DNA of 64,000 nucleotides from JACQFZ01 sp045810625 (GCA_045810625.1 JBJMVQ010000029.1:62001-126000), one strand, 5' to 3'. Positions 15,657 to 24,903 are shown, counted from the stretch's first letter. Notes: generated from the sequence alone by a model not told the origin. Program-made: numbers and translations.

Positions 15657-18600
15657 TCAGGCGTTGCTGTAGACGTCCTGACGATAGCGTCCGGTGTTGA
15701 TCAACTCTTGCAGCCAGCCGGACGCGTCGTCATGCGTTGCGTCACGCCGCCTGCGGTAGATGCGGATCAGGGTATCGCGCACGGCCGGCGCCATGGCGCG
15801 GCCGTCGCCACAGACGTAAATGACGGCGCCGCTCTCGATCAGGCGCCAGACCGCGTCGCGCTCCGCCCACAGTGCGTCCTGCACGAACCGGTACGGATGT
15901 TCCGGTACCGTCGACAGCGCGAGCACGAGCTTGGCGACACCGCTCGCTTCCCATTGGCGCATCTCGCGATCGTAGAACCAATCGTGCCGCGGATGCCGGC
16001 AGCCGTAGAAGAGCAGGCTGGTCGCCACCTTCGTCCCGCTCGCATGCAGCGCCGCCCGTTCTTCCAGAAACCCGCGAAAGGGTGCGATGCCCGTACCGGG
16101 TCCGATCAATATCATCGGCGTTTGCGGATTCGCGGGCGGAGCGAACGGCGGGTCCGGCCGGCGGATGGAGCCGAGCACTTCTTCGCCCGGCACAGTCGCG
16201 CGCAGATACGCGGAGCCCGTGCCCTGGTATTCGCCGTTCCCGGCCCACGCACGTCCGCCCACGGCGCCGACAAGGAGTGTGATCTCCCGTGGCGCGACGA
16301 GCGGTGACGAAGCGATCGAGTAGAACCGCGCCCGAAGCGGGGAACACAGATCGAGGAACACGGCAAAGGGAAGCTGGATGGCGGGGAAGCGTAGCAGCAA
16401 GTCGTGGAGGGTGACGCGCTTTTCCGTGATCTCCTTCTGGAAATGCGCGGTCGATGCGTCGTCGTCGGCGACGAGCTTTTCGAGCTGCGCACGCGTGTGC
16501 GGGCACTGCGTCTGCGGCAGCAATCGGCGAATGTCGGTGCGCGTGACCGGATCCTGCAGCTCAACGAAGTCGCCGAGCAGTTGCGCGACCGCGATGGGTT
16601 TTCCAAGCGGCAGGTGTTTTACGCGCTCCGTGTCGGCTTCGAGAATGACCACGGCCTCGGGACGGACTCCGAGCCGTTGCGCCACCGCGCGTACGCGATC
16701 CGGCCGATTGCGCGGATAAACCGCGAAATGGTCTCCCGTCCGGTACTCGACGCCTTCCGGCAGCGCCAAGGTGACGTGCCGCGTCGACGTGCGCGGCGCT
16801 TCGTGCGTGAAATCCCACAGCCCCGTCGGGTCGTGCACCAGCTCTTCGTTGGCGCGCACCGAGAAACGATGCACCGAATCCGGCAACACGCTCGTGCGGG
16901 TCTCCGCGTCGCTCACGTAAGTGACGTTGACGCGCGGCGCCGCGAGTGCGGCGTCGTTGTTTCCGCCGCCGAGGGCTTTCCACAGGCCGGCGAGCCAGCG
17001 CTCGACCGCGCCGTCGAAATCCGCGTTGCCGTCGGCCTCCCCGCGGGGCACGATCGCAGCCGCGCCGGTCTCGGCGAGCGACGCTTCGACGAGGCGTGGA
17101 AACGCTTGGTAATTCGGCCACTGCGAATTGCCGCAGCCGAGGACGGCATAGGTCAGTCCGGGTCGCTTCATCGCGCCGAGCGTGTGGGCTTCGATGCGGC
17201 CGGCGATGCGCTGCGCGCTGTCGGGCGCCTTGCCGTTGTAGGTGGACGTGACGACGATGAGGACGCCTTCGGTCGGGAGATCGTCGGCGTATTGATCGAG
17301 CGGCGCGGTCGTCGCGCGGAAACCCATATGGCGCGCCTGTTCCGCGATGTTGCCGGCGACATCGCGGCAGGTCCCGAGGCTCGTACCGTACAGCACGGTG
17401 AAGGGTTTGCCGTCGCCGCGCACGCGCGGCGCGCTTCGCACTTCGCCGCGGGCTGCCGGCGCGGCGGCCACCGCGGCGCTCAGCCGTTCCTCGGGCCGGC
17501 GGCGCCGCACGCGGATGTAAAAGGCATTCGGCTTGAGCGTTAGCGACTCTTTAATGGTGAGCCGGTAGTCGTGCGGATCGCTGATCGCGAAGTTGCGTAA
17601 CACCATCGCGAGCGCGAGCTTCGCCTCGGTCAGGGCAAACTGTCGCCCGATGCACGCACGCTGACCGTTGCCGAAGGGCTTGTAAGCATGCGTCGGAAGT
17701 TTGGCCTCGGCCTCAGGGAGAAAGCGGTCGATGTCGAACGCGTCCGGGTCGCGCCACACTTTGGGGTCGCGGTGCAGGCCCAGCGCGAAGACGGACATCG
17801 GCTTATCTTTCTCGACGCGATACTTTCCACCGATCACTGTCGTTTCGTAAGGCGATATCGCAAACGCGGGGGTGGTCGGCCAGATGCGCAGCGTCTCCTT
17901 GAGGACGCGTTCGATGACGTCGAGTTGAGCCAGATGTGCGTAGGTCGGGGGTGCGTCGCCGGGCAGCACTCGGTCGACCTCCGCGTAGGCGCGCGCGAGC
18001 ACGTGCGGGTTTCGCAGCAGCAGGTACAGCGCGAAGGAGAGCAGGCCGCTCGTCGTTTCGTGGCCGGCGACGAGGAACGTGATGACTTGGTAACGAATAT
18101 TGACGTCATCGAGCGTCTCGCCGGTCTGCGGGTCTGTCGCGTTGAGCATCAGGTTCAGGAGATCGGGCGTGTCCGTGGGATGGGCGCGACGCTGACGAAT
18201 GACGTCATCGACAAGCGTGAACAGAACGTCGATGTCGGCCTCGACTTTCCGCTGATCGACGAAGCGCTCCTGAATGGGAAGGCGCGTGAGCTTGTCCATC
18301 GCCTCGATCAACACTCGCGCCATCGCCTGCAGGAACGGGTGCAGCTGTTCTTGCTCGAATGAGTTGAAGCGGTAGTCGAATCCGGTGAGCGAGATGGTGT
18401 CGAGCGTGAGCCGCGTCATGTCGTCGGCGACGAGAATGTCCTCGCCCGTTCGAGCCTCCCACTTGCGCACGAGCTGTTGCGCGACGTCGAGCATCCGGTC
18501 GAAATACCCTTTCATGGCGCGCTGACTGAACGCCGGCAAGAGTATCCGGTGCGCCTTGCCCCAGTTCGGCTCTTCGTTGTGAGCCGTGAAGAGCGCGTCG

Positions 18601-18887
18601 CCGACCGCTTTGCGGAGGAATATGAGCGGCGGCCGTATAAACTTGCGAAATCGCGTTTCGTCGCAGACTTCGGCGGCAAGCTCGGCGGAGTGCACGAACG
18701 CGACTTTGCGGCCGGCAAAGTTCATCTCGAAGATGCCGTCGAAGTGGCGGCTGACTTCGAGCAGGTGCTGCATGAGCTTGCCTTTCGGCACCTGCAGCAC
18801 GTTACCCACGATCGGCAGCTGGGGCGGCGTCGGGATGTCGGCAAACGCCGGAGCGACGGGGAGATCGACGATCTTCATTGACTTCAC
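15657..18887 (-). CDS. Self-sufficient cytochrome P450/NADPH reductase fusion, CYP102 type
   Basis: The 1076-residue protein is a P450 (about 1-470) fused to a diflavin reductase. P450 motifs are AGHETTSG (I-helix), KETLR (ExxR) and the haem loop FGNGQRACIGRQ (Cys about 411). The reductase has an FMN domain from about 495 (VLYGTSLGTCRDVA), the FAD motif RFYSIASSP and NADPH motifs GPGTGIAPFRGF and FYGCRHPRHDWFY. This is the P450-BM3 layout, typically hydroxylating medium or long fatty acids below the terminal carbon. The first possible start is GTG at 18887; an ATG three codons later (18878) is equally possible. It precedes the KAS III gene by about 170 bp. Confidence 0.95.
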   Translation of the reverse strand: MKSMKIVDLPVAPAFADIPTPPQLPIVGNVLQVPKGKLMQHLLEVSRHFDGIFEMNFAGRKVAFVHSAELAAEVCDETRFRKFIRPPLIFLRKAVGDALFTAHNEEPNWGKAHRILLPAFSQRAMKGYFDRMLDVAQQLVRKWEARTGEDILVADDMTRLTLDTISLTGFDYRFNSFEQEQLHPFLQAMARVLIEAMDKLTRLPIQERFVDQRKVEADIDVLFTLVDDVIRQRRAHPTDTPDLLNLMLNATDPQTGETLDDVNIRYQVITFLVAGHETTSGLLSFALYLLLRNPHVLARAYAEVDRVLPGDAPPTYAHLAQLDVIERVLKETLRIWPTTPAFAISPYETTVIGGKYRVEKDKPMSVFALGLHRDPKVWRDPDAFDIDRFLPEAEAKLPTHAYKPFGNGQRACIGRQFALTEAKLALAMVLRNFAISDPHDYRLTIKESLTLKPNAFYIRVRRRRPEERLSAAVAAAPAARGEVRSAPRVRGDGKPFTVLYGTSLGTCRDVAGNIAEQARHMGFRATTAPLDQYADDLPTEGVLIVVTSTYNGKAPDSAQRIAGRIEAHTLGAMKRPGLTYAVLGCGNSQWPNYQAFPRLVEASLAETGAAAIVPRGEADGNADFDGAVERWLAGLWKALGGGNNDAALAAPRVNVTYVSDAETRTSVLPDSVHRFSVRANEELVHDPTGLWDFTHEAPRTSTRHVTLALPEGVEYRTGDHFAVYPRNRPDRVRAVAQRLGVRPEAVVILEADTERVKHLPLGKPIAVAQLLGDFVELQDPVTRTDIRRLLPQTQCPHTRAQLEKLVADDDASTAHFQKEITEKRVTLHDLLLRFPAIQLPFAVFLDLCSPLRARFYSIASSPLVAPREITLLVGAVGGRAWAGNGEYQGTGSAYLRATVPGEEVLGSIRRPDPPFAPPANPQTPMILIGPGTGIAPFRGFLEERAALHASGTKVATSLLFYGCRHPRHDWFYDREMRQWEASGVAKLVLALSTVPEHPYRFVQDALWAERDAVWRLIESGAVIYVCGDGRAMAPAVRDTLIRIYRRRRDATHDDASGWLQELINTGRYRQDVYSNA

Positions 18888-19105
18888 ACGGTAGAACGGG
18901 TGGACGGATATTACCCTACAGTGCAGGTCATCGTTTACTACATCGAACCGATGCTACGCCGCGGCAATCGAGCGACGGTTTCGAACGAAAAGAACAAAGT
19001 GCGCGCGAATCCAAAGAAACCGCGGTGCTAAACGCTGTAACTCCTTGATCGGTGCCCTGAGTCCATTGGCGGATTGATCTCGCCCCGCCTTCGTCCTAGT
19101 ATTCG

Positions 19106-19182
19106 CCTCCCTCCGCAACTGGCGAAAGTGGAACTGACCACAAGGGAACGGAGGAATTCATCACGCCGCTCGCCTGGGCAAC
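19106..19182 (+). ncRNA. ZTP (pfl) riboswitch upstream of glyA
   Basis: All core elements of the ZTP/ZMP aptamer are present. P1 pairs CCTCCG (19110-19115) with CGGAGG (19149-19154). The conserved ACTGGCG lies at 19118-19124. P2 pairs GTGG (19128-19131) with CCAC (19138-19141). The 3' domain ends in the signature CGCCTGGGCA (19171-19180), where CGCC can form the pseudoknot with GGCG (19121-19124). ZTP riboswitches sense the purine precursor that builds up when formyl-tetrahydrofolate is low and turn on one-carbon genes; glyA is a known target class. Confidence 0.92.
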
Positions 19183-19218
19183 TTCTGAAACGTACCCGAC
19201 GTTTGTCTGGAGGTTGCC
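19177..19218 (+). promoter_or_regulatory. Shine-Dalgarno-sequestering hairpin (expression platform of the ZTP riboswitch)
   Basis: GGCAACTTCT (19177-19186) can pair over ten positions, including G-U pairs, with GGAGGTTGCC (19209-19218), which contains the glyA ribosome binding site and abuts the ATG. A second stem, AAACGT/ACGTTT (19188-19193 with 19199-19204), closes the loop. The first strand shares GGCA with the aptamer's conserved 3' end, so aptamer folding and sequestration exclude each other. This predicts translational ON control by ZTP. Confidence 0.75.
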
Positions 19219-20484
19219 ATGCAGCAATTTCGTCGTCTGTTAGCCGAAACCGATCCTGCCGTTTACGCCGCGCTTCTCGGCGAAGAGAAACGCCAGCGCG
19301 AAGGCATCGAGCTGATTCCCTCGGAGAACTACACCTATCCGGAAGTCTTGGTCGCGCTCGGCTCGGTTTTCACGAACAAGTATTCCGAAGGATATCCCGG
19401 CCGTCGTTACTACGGCGGCCAAACGTACACGGACGAGATCGAATCGCTCGCACGTAGCCGCGCGTGCACGCTCTTTCGCGCCGAGCACGCGAACGTGCAG
19501 CCGTTGTCCGGCTCGCCGATGAATCAGGCGGTGTACTTCGCGTATCTGAAGCCGGGGGACACCGTTCTCGGGATGGATTTGTCGCACGGCGGGCATTTGA
19601 CGCACGGCGCGCCGGTGTCGCATATGGGCAAGATCTTCAACTTCGTGCGCTACAAGACGCGCACCGACCGGCACGGCGCGATCGATTTCGACGAGCTGCG
19701 GCGTGTCGCGAAGGAAACGCGGCCGAAGATCGTGCTATGCGGCTACAGTTCCTACCCGCGCGACTACGACTACCGCGCCTTCAAGGCCGTGGCCGATGAA
19801 GTCGGCGCCCTCACGATGGCGGATGTCGCCCACATCGGCGGCCTCATCGCCGCGGACGTGATGCGCAACCCGCTCGACGCCGGGTTCGATATTGTCACCA
19901 CCACGACGCACAAGTCGCTCCGCGGTCCCCGCGGCGGGCTGATCCTGTGCCGGCGCGAGCATGCGTCGCTGATCGACGCCTCGGTGTTTCCGGGTCTGCA
20001 AGGCGGACCGCACATGAACAACGTCGCGGGCGCGGCCATCACGTTCAAGAAGGCGTCGGAGCCGGCGTTCCGTGACTACGCGCAGCAGATCCTCAAGAAC
20101 GCCAAGACGCTCGCGAGCGTGTTTACGGCGGAGAAGGTCACGCTGATCACCGGCGGAACCGACAACCATATGCTCGTCGTCGATACGATGAAGAGCTTCG
20201 GTCTCGACGGTAAGCGCGCCGAAGAAGTGCTGGACCGAATCGGCATCACGACGAACAAGCAGGTGATCCCGGACGATCCGCGCCCGCCATTGCGCCCGAG
20301 CGGCGTCCGCCTCGGCACGCCCGCGTGCACGACGCGCGGCATGCGCGAATCGCACATGCAGGCGCTTGCGGGATGGATGGTTGCGGCGCTGCGCCGTCCG
20401 GACGACGAGGCGCACCTGGGCGACCTGGCGCAGCGAGTGAGGGCGCTGTGCCTGGAGTTTCCGGTTCCGGGCGTCACGTCCTAG
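19219..20484 (+). CDS. glyA: Serine hydroxymethyltransferase
   Basis: The 421-residue protein is a complete SHMT, converting serine and tetrahydrofolate to glycine and methylene-tetrahydrofolate. The PLP lysine is in TTTTHKSLRGPRGG (Lys about 232). Other family blocks are ELIPSENY, YPGRRYYGG, NVQPLSGSPMNQAVY and VLGMDLSHGGHLTHG. Start at ATG 19219 is fixed by the GGAGG site at 19209-19213. Regulation by the ZTP riboswitch in its leader is strongly indicated. Downstream, a dehydrogenase gene follows after 66 bp. Confidence 0.96.
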   Translation: MQQFRRLLAETDPAVYAALLGEEKRQREGIELIPSENYTYPEVLVALGSVFTNKYSEGYPGRRYYGGQTYTDEIESLARSRACTLFRAEHANVQPLSGSPMNQAVYFAYLKPGDTVLGMDLSHGGHLTHGAPVSHMGKIFNFVRYKTRTDRHGAIDFDELRRVAKETRPKIVLCGYSSYPRDYDYRAFKAVADEVGALTMADVAHIGGLIAADVMRNPLDAGFDIVTTTTHKSLRGPRGGLILCRREHASLIDASVFPGLQGGPHMNNVAGAAITFKKASEPAFRDYAQQILKNAKTLASVFTAEKVTLITGGTDNHMLVVDTMKSFGLDGKRAEEVLDRIGITTNKQVIPDDPRPPLRPSGVRLGTPACTTRGMRESHMQALAGWMVAALRRPDDEAHLGDLAQRVRALCLEFPVPGVTS

Positions 20485-20550
20485 GCGCGAGACTGGACGG
20501 CGGGCGGTAGCGGCTCTCTAATATACGGCTCCTCTTTCGAGGGCGCGCGC

Positions 20551-21606
20551 ATGCCCACGTACAAGATCGCCGTCATCCCCGGCGACGGCATCGGCAAGGA
20601 AGTCGTGCCGGAAGGGATTCGTGTGCTCGAAGCGGCGGGCCGCAAGTTCGGCATTCAGTTCGTTTGGGAAACGTTCCCCTGGAGCTGCGAGTACTACGCT
20701 GCGCACGGTCGCATGATGCCTGCCGATGGACTCGACCGCATTCGCCATCACGACGCGATTTTCCTCGGCGCGGTCGGCTTTCCCGGCGTCCCGGATCACG
20801 TCTCGCTCTGGGGATTGCTGATTCCGCTACGACGGCATTTCGAGCAGTACGCCAATGTGCGGCCGGTACGGTTGATGCCGGGCATGCGGTCGCCGCTCGC
20901 CGGCCGCAACGTCGGTGACATCGACTTCATCGTCGTACGCGAGAATACGGAAGGCGAATACTCGGCGGTCGGTGGCCGCATGTTCGAGGGGACGCCGCGG
21001 GAGATGGCCGTGCAGGAGTCGGTGTTCACGCGCCACGGTGTCGATCGCATCCTGAAATACGCGTTCGAGCTGGCGCGGCGGCGCCCGAAGAAACATTTGA
21101 CGTCGGCGACCAAGTCGAACGGTATCGCGATCACCATGCCGTTTTGGGACGAACGCTTTCGGGCGATGGCGGCGCTCTATCCCGACGTGCGCACGGATCA
21201 ATATCACGTCGATATCCTCGCCGCGCACTTCGTGCAGCATCCGGATTGGTTCGACGTGGTCGTCGGCTCCAACCTCTTCGGCGATATTCTTTCCGATCTC
21301 GGTCCGGGTTGTACCGGTACGATCGCGATCGCGCCTTCCGCGAATCTCAATCCCGAGCGGGAATTTCCCTCGATGTTCGAGCCGGTGCACGGATCGGCGC
21401 CGGACATTTACGGCCGGAACATCGCGAATCCGATCGGTCAAATCTGGTCGGGCGCGCTGATGCTCGAGCATCTCGGCCACGCCGATGCAGCGGGGGCGTT
21501 GGTGCGGGCGATCGAGACCGTACTGACCGAAGGACCACGTACGCCGGACCTCGGCGGTAAAGCGCACACACAGGACGTCGGCAAAGCGATCGCGGACGCG
21601 GTTTGA
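20551..21606 (+). CDS. Tartrate/D-malate dehydrogenase family (isocitrate/isopropylmalate dehydrogenase superfamily)
   Basis: The 351-residue protein has the beta-decarboxylating dehydrogenase fold: the N-terminal IAVIPGDGIGKEV, the substrate loop RPVRLMPG, VVRENTEGEYS, the metal-binding DILSDLGPG and the NAD pocket EPVHGSAPDIYGRNIANPIG. The WETFPWSCEYYAAHGRMMPADGL stretch and overall pattern fit the tartrate dehydrogenase/D-malate dehydrogenase (TtuC/DmlA) branch better than LeuB. It oxidises and decarboxylates 2-hydroxy-diacids with NAD. It is probably cotranscribed with glyA and the following transporter. Confidence 0.87.
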   Translation: MPTYKIAVIPGDGIGKEVVPEGIRVLEAAGRKFGIQFVWETFPWSCEYYAAHGRMMPADGLDRIRHHDAIFLGAVGFPGVPDHVSLWGLLIPLRRHFEQYANVRPVRLMPGMRSPLAGRNVGDIDFIVVRENTEGEYSAVGGRMFEGTPREMAVQESVFTRHGVDRILKYAFELARRRPKKHLTSATKSNGIAITMPFWDERFRAMAALYPDVRTDQYHVDILAAHFVQHPDWFDVVVGSNLFGDILSDLGPGCTGTIAIAPSANLNPEREFPSMFEPVHGSAPDIYGRNIANPIGQIWSGALMLEHLGHADAAGALVRAIETVLTEGPRTPDLGGKAHTQDVGKAIADAV

Positions 21607-21677
21607 CCCGAGAGTGCGGGTCGAGGGAATCGCCGCGGCATGTCCCGCGCCACGCGAAAAATCCACGAGGGATAAGA

Positions 21678-22964
21678 ATGGGAAACGCTCGAACTCCGAT
21701 CGCTTCGTTGTTCGGACGCTCGATCAATGCGCGCGCCGGCGAGTTGTCCGCGGTCCTGCTGTCGTTCGCGTACTTCTTCTGTCTCCTCTGCGGCTACTAC
21801 ATCCTGCGCCCGCTGCGGGATGAAATGGGCATCACCGGCGGCGTCGAGAAGCTGCACTGGACATTCACGGCGACATTCCTCGCGATGCTCGCAGTCGTGC
21901 CGCTCTTCGGCTGGGTCACGGCGCGCTACCCGCGCCGCACGTTCCTGCCGCTCGTTTACTTGTTCTTCATTGCGAATCTGCTGCTGTTCTTCGGCGCGTT
22001 TCAGATCGACGCGTGGCGGCCGTGGACGGCGCGCGTGTTCTTTGTGTGGCTCAGCGTCTTCAATCTTTTCGTGATCTCGGTGTTCTGGAGCGTGATGGTC
22101 GATCTGTACACGCACGAGCAAGGGCGTCGGGTGTTCGGCTTCATCGCTGCCGGCGGAAGCCTCGGCGCCATCGCCGGGCCCTTGGTGACCGCGACGATCG
22201 CGGCCCCTCTCGGACCGGTCAATTTGCTGCTCATTTCCGCCGTCGTTCTCGCGGGAGCGCTCGCCTGCCTGCGCGCGTTGACGCAGCGGTTCGGGCCCAA
22301 CGTTCAACGTGAACCGGCCGAGCGCGGGCTCGGCGGCAGCGTGTGGGAAGGACTGACGGCGCTGACGCGCTCCGGTTACCTGCTCGGCATCGGTCTTTTT
22401 ATCGTCGGCCTCACGGTGGTCGCTACATTCGTTTACTTCGAGCAGGCGCATATCGTCGCGCAGACGTTCAAAGAATCCGGCGCACGTACGCGGTTCTTCG
22501 CGATGCTCGATCTCGGCGTCAACACCGTAGCCGTCTTGGTGCAGCTTTTCGGTACCGGGCGATTGGCGCAGCGTTTCGGCGTCACGGCCATGCTCGCGCT
22601 CATGCCGCTCGTGAACGTCGGTGGGCTGTTGCTCCTCGGTGCCGTCCCCGTGATCGGTTTACTGGCCGGGTTTCAGGTACTGAGGCGCGCCGGCGATTAC
22701 GCGCTCACGCGCCCGCTACGCGAAGTGCTGTACACGGTCATTCCATTGGAACACAAATACAAGGCGAAGAACGCGATCGATACGTTGGTGTATCGCGCGG
22801 GCGACGCGCTCGGCGGTTGGGTGTTCGCGACGCTCACGACGCTCGGGCTCGGTCTTTCCGGGCTTGCGTATGTCGGCGCAATGATCGCGGCGCTCTGGTT
22901 CGTGCTTGCCCTGTGGCTCGGCACCGCGGAAGAACGGCGTGCCGGCGCGTTAGGGAGACTCTGA
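21678..22964 (+). CDS. MFS/nucleotide-exchange-type transporter
   Basis: Start ATG 21678 has a GAGGGATAAG site, giving 428 residues; an upstream open stretch exists but lacks a site. The protein has about 12 transmembrane helices. The N-terminal SFAYFFCLLCGYYILRPLRDE and later VFNLFVISVFWSVMVDLYT are typical of the Npt/Tlc-like MFS branch often annotated as NTP/NDP exchangers, although in free-living bacteria the substrate is unknown. It follows the dehydrogenase gene after about 70 bp, so a link to its substrate is possible. Confidence 0.75.
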   Translation: MGNARTPIASLFGRSINARAGELSAVLLSFAYFFCLLCGYYILRPLRDEMGITGGVEKLHWTFTATFLAMLAVVPLFGWVTARYPRRTFLPLVYLFFIANLLLFFGAFQIDAWRPWTARVFFVWLSVFNLFVISVFWSVMVDLYTHEQGRRVFGFIAAGGSLGAIAGPLVTATIAAPLGPVNLLLISAVVLAGALACLRALTQRFGPNVQREPAERGLGGSVWEGLTALTRSGYLLGIGLFIVGLTVVATFVYFEQAHIVAQTFKESGARTRFFAMLDLGVNTVAVLVQLFGTGRLAQRFGVTAMLALMPLVNVGGLLLLGAVPVIGLLAGFQVLRRAGDYALTRPLREVLYTVIPLEHKYKAKNAIDTLVYRAGDALGGWVFATLTTLGLGLSGLAYVGAMIAALWFVLALWLGTAEERRAGALGRL

Positions 22965-22974
22965 AAATATTCAT

Positions 22975-23100
22975 TTGAACCGCAAAGGACGCGAAGGACG
23001 CAGAGGAAGGCAAGAATGAAAGGTAAACGGACGTAAGGGACGCCTAGGAAAAAGCGGTTCTCTCTATCAACCCTTTGCGTGGCGTCCTTGGCGTTCAGAC
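22975..23100. repeat. Intergenic hairpin repeat, copy B (AAGGACGC family)
   Basis: The left arm (22979-23008) starts ACCGCAAAGGACGCGAAGGA. The right arm (23071-23098) reads CCCTTTGCGTGGCGTCCTTG and onward. They are imperfect inverted repeats about 60 bp apart, with a further degenerate ACGTAAGGGACGCCTAGG unit at 23031-23048. It lies between the transporter gene and the aldo/keto reductase gene. Confidence 0.8.
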
Positions 23101-23161
23101 AATAGTAATCAGGGCTGCATCGCTATCGAACGGAGCGTCGGATTATGTGGAGACCTTGGCT

Positions 23162-24097
23162 ATGGCGGAATCGTTCTCGACCGGCTGGAAGATTACCCGG
23201 CGCGACTGTTTGCGAATGCTGGTGCTCGCCGGCATCTATGGAGCGGGCGCGATGACGCACGCGGCCGCGCCGATGTTGCGCCGACCGATTCCGAAGAGCG
23301 GCGAAACGTTGCCCGTGATCGGGCTCGGAACCTATCAGACCTTCGACGTCGGCGCGGCCGAGTCGGAGCGGGCGCCGCTGCGCGACGTGCTGCGCGAGTT
23401 CGTGCAGCGCGGCGGTTCCGTCGTCGACTCTTCGCCGATGTACGGGCGCGCGGAGTCGGTCGCCGGCGATGTCGCGCAGGCGATCGGCGTGCAGAAGCGG
23501 CTATTCCTCGCCACAAAAGTCTGGACCAGCGGACGCGAGGCCGGGATTCGGCAGATGGAGCAGTCGTTTCGCCGGATGCGCACCGATCGAATGGACTTGA
23601 TGCAGGTACACAATCTGCTCGACTGGCGCACGCATCTCGCGACATTGCGAACTTGGAAGGAGCAAGGGAAGGTGCGTTACATCGGCGTAACGCATTACAC
23701 CGAGAGCGCGTACGACGATCTCGCGCGTGTGCTCGAAACCGAAGATCTCGATTTCGTGCAGCTCAACTATTCGATCGTCGAGCGCGAAGCGGAGCAGCGG
23801 ATGCTGCCGCTCGCGCAGGTCCGCCGGGTCGCGGTGATCGTCAATCGTCCGTTCGCGCAATCCGGTTTGTTCAGCCGGGTGCGCGGTAAATCGTTGCCCG
23901 CGTGGGCGGCGGAAATCGATTGCGCGAGCTGGGCGCAATTTTTCCTCAAGTTCATCGTGTCGCATCCGGCGGTGACGTGCGCGATACCGGCGACGAGCCA
24001 ATTGCGGCATCTCGTGGATAACATGCAGGCGGGCGTGGGGCGCCTTCCGGACGCGCCGACGCGCGAGCGGATGGCGCGCTATGTCGCGGAGCTTTAG
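23162..24097 (+). CDS. Exported aldo/keto reductase
   Basis: Start at ATG 23162 gives 311 residues; upstream codons run into the hairpin repeat and are unlikely to be coding. The leader TRRDCLRMLVLAGIYGAGA is a twin-arginine-type signal, so the enzyme is probably periplasmic. The reductase core shows the catalytic tetrad: Asp and Tyr in VVDSSPMYGRAE, Lys in LATKVWTSG and His in LMQVHNLLDW. C-terminal YSIVEREAEQRMLPLA and AIPATSQLRHLVDNM are family blocks that bind NADP. The substrate is unknown. Confidence 0.88.
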   Translation: MAESFSTGWKITRRDCLRMLVLAGIYGAGAMTHAAAPMLRRPIPKSGETLPVIGLGTYQTFDVGAAESERAPLRDVLREFVQRGGSVVDSSPMYGRAESVAGDVAQAIGVQKRLFLATKVWTSGREAGIRQMEQSFRRMRTDRMDLMQVHNLLDWRTHLATLRTWKEQGKVRYIGVTHYTESAYDDLARVLETEDLDFVQLNYSIVEREAEQRMLPLAQVRRVAVIVNRPFAQSGLFSRVRGKSLPAWAAEIDCASWAQFFLKFIVSHPAVTCAIPATSQLRHLVDNMQAGVGRLPDAPTRERMARYVAEL

Positions 24098-24243
24098 TGG
24101 GACCGGCGTGAACGGAAGTGCGTGCGGGTATCGCCGCGAAGCGCTTTCGATGCCGTCACGCAGCCGCGTTGTTCAGCCGGGCGCGGTGTCGTTCGGGGAG
24201 TCTGCAGGGGTAAAACGAGAATCGGCCGAAAAATTGTTCGGCC

Positions 24244-24807
24244 TTACTCCTTCCAAGAAAAGCGCATCCGGCAGCGTCGCGCACCTTTCGCACGGCATTC
24301 GGTGTGATCCGCCTGCACGTTCTTCACGCCCGTCAGCTCGATGCTGCGCTGCGCCCAGCCGACGACCGACTCGCAGTGGGCCCAGTGCGGCGTCTCGAAA
24401 CCGATAATCTCGAGCTCGATGTCGCTCGGACCGAGCGTGGTCGACTTGAGCTGCCCGGAGGAATAGTAGGAGCTCCAGAGCTGACCGGCCTTTTCGAAGA
24501 TGTACATCGGCTTGAGGAACTTGAAGAAGACTTTATAAACCGTCGACAGATCATCTTCGGCGGTTTGCGCAGCGACCGCGCGATAGAGCTTGCCGTCGCC
24601 TTTGCCCACCACGCGATCAATCGTCTCCGTGAAATCGACGAACAGATCGAAGGGATACCACGCGGATTTGAGCACGCCCGTTTCGAGGCGCTTGGCCTGC
24701 TCGCGATCCTTTAGCTTTCCGAGTACGGCGCGAAGCTTATCCTCGCTGTGATAGCGAATGACGTACTGACGCCGGCCGGAAATGGCCGTTCCTTTGACGT
24801 TGACCAT
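24244..24807 (-). CDS. Uncharacterised protein with V4R/DUF2378-like C-terminus
   Basis: The likely start is ATG 24807 (MVNVKGTAISGRRQYVIRYH), giving 187 residues, but AAGG directly abuts it; an in-frame start at 24876 is the alternative. The C-terminal half (FETPHWAHCESVVGWAQRSI and HTECRAKGARRCRMRFSW) resembles the small-molecule-binding V4R/DUF2378 group, in which a conserved Cys and a G-x-x-C-x-F end the domain. The middle contains a helical segment around VYKVFFKFLKPMYIFEKAG. The function is unknown. It lies alone behind the aldo/keto reductase gene, on the opposite strand. Confidence 0.55.
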   Translation of the reverse strand: MVNVKGTAISGRRQYVIRYHSEDKLRAVLGKLKDREQAKRLETGVLKSAWYPFDLFVDFTETIDRVVGKGDGKLYRAVAAQTAEDDLSTVYKVFFKFLKPMYIFEKAGQLWSSYYSSGQLKSTTLGPSDIELEIIGFETPHWAHCESVVGWAQRSIELTGVKNVQADHTECRAKGARRCRMRFSWKE

Positions 24808-24903
24808 CCTTGAAGTGTAGGCGAGGTCCGATCGTTTGCTAGTCGTGCAGTACACACGTGTGCGGTTGCTTCGCACGGATTACGAGCGCGCGAAATACCG
24901 AGT

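Noticed and set aside
20551..21606. Possible LeuB partner for the LeuA/C/D-like genes
   Set aside because: Motifs fit the tartrate/D-malate dehydrogenase branch better, and it is 25 kb away beside glyA, so I do not assign it to the cluster.
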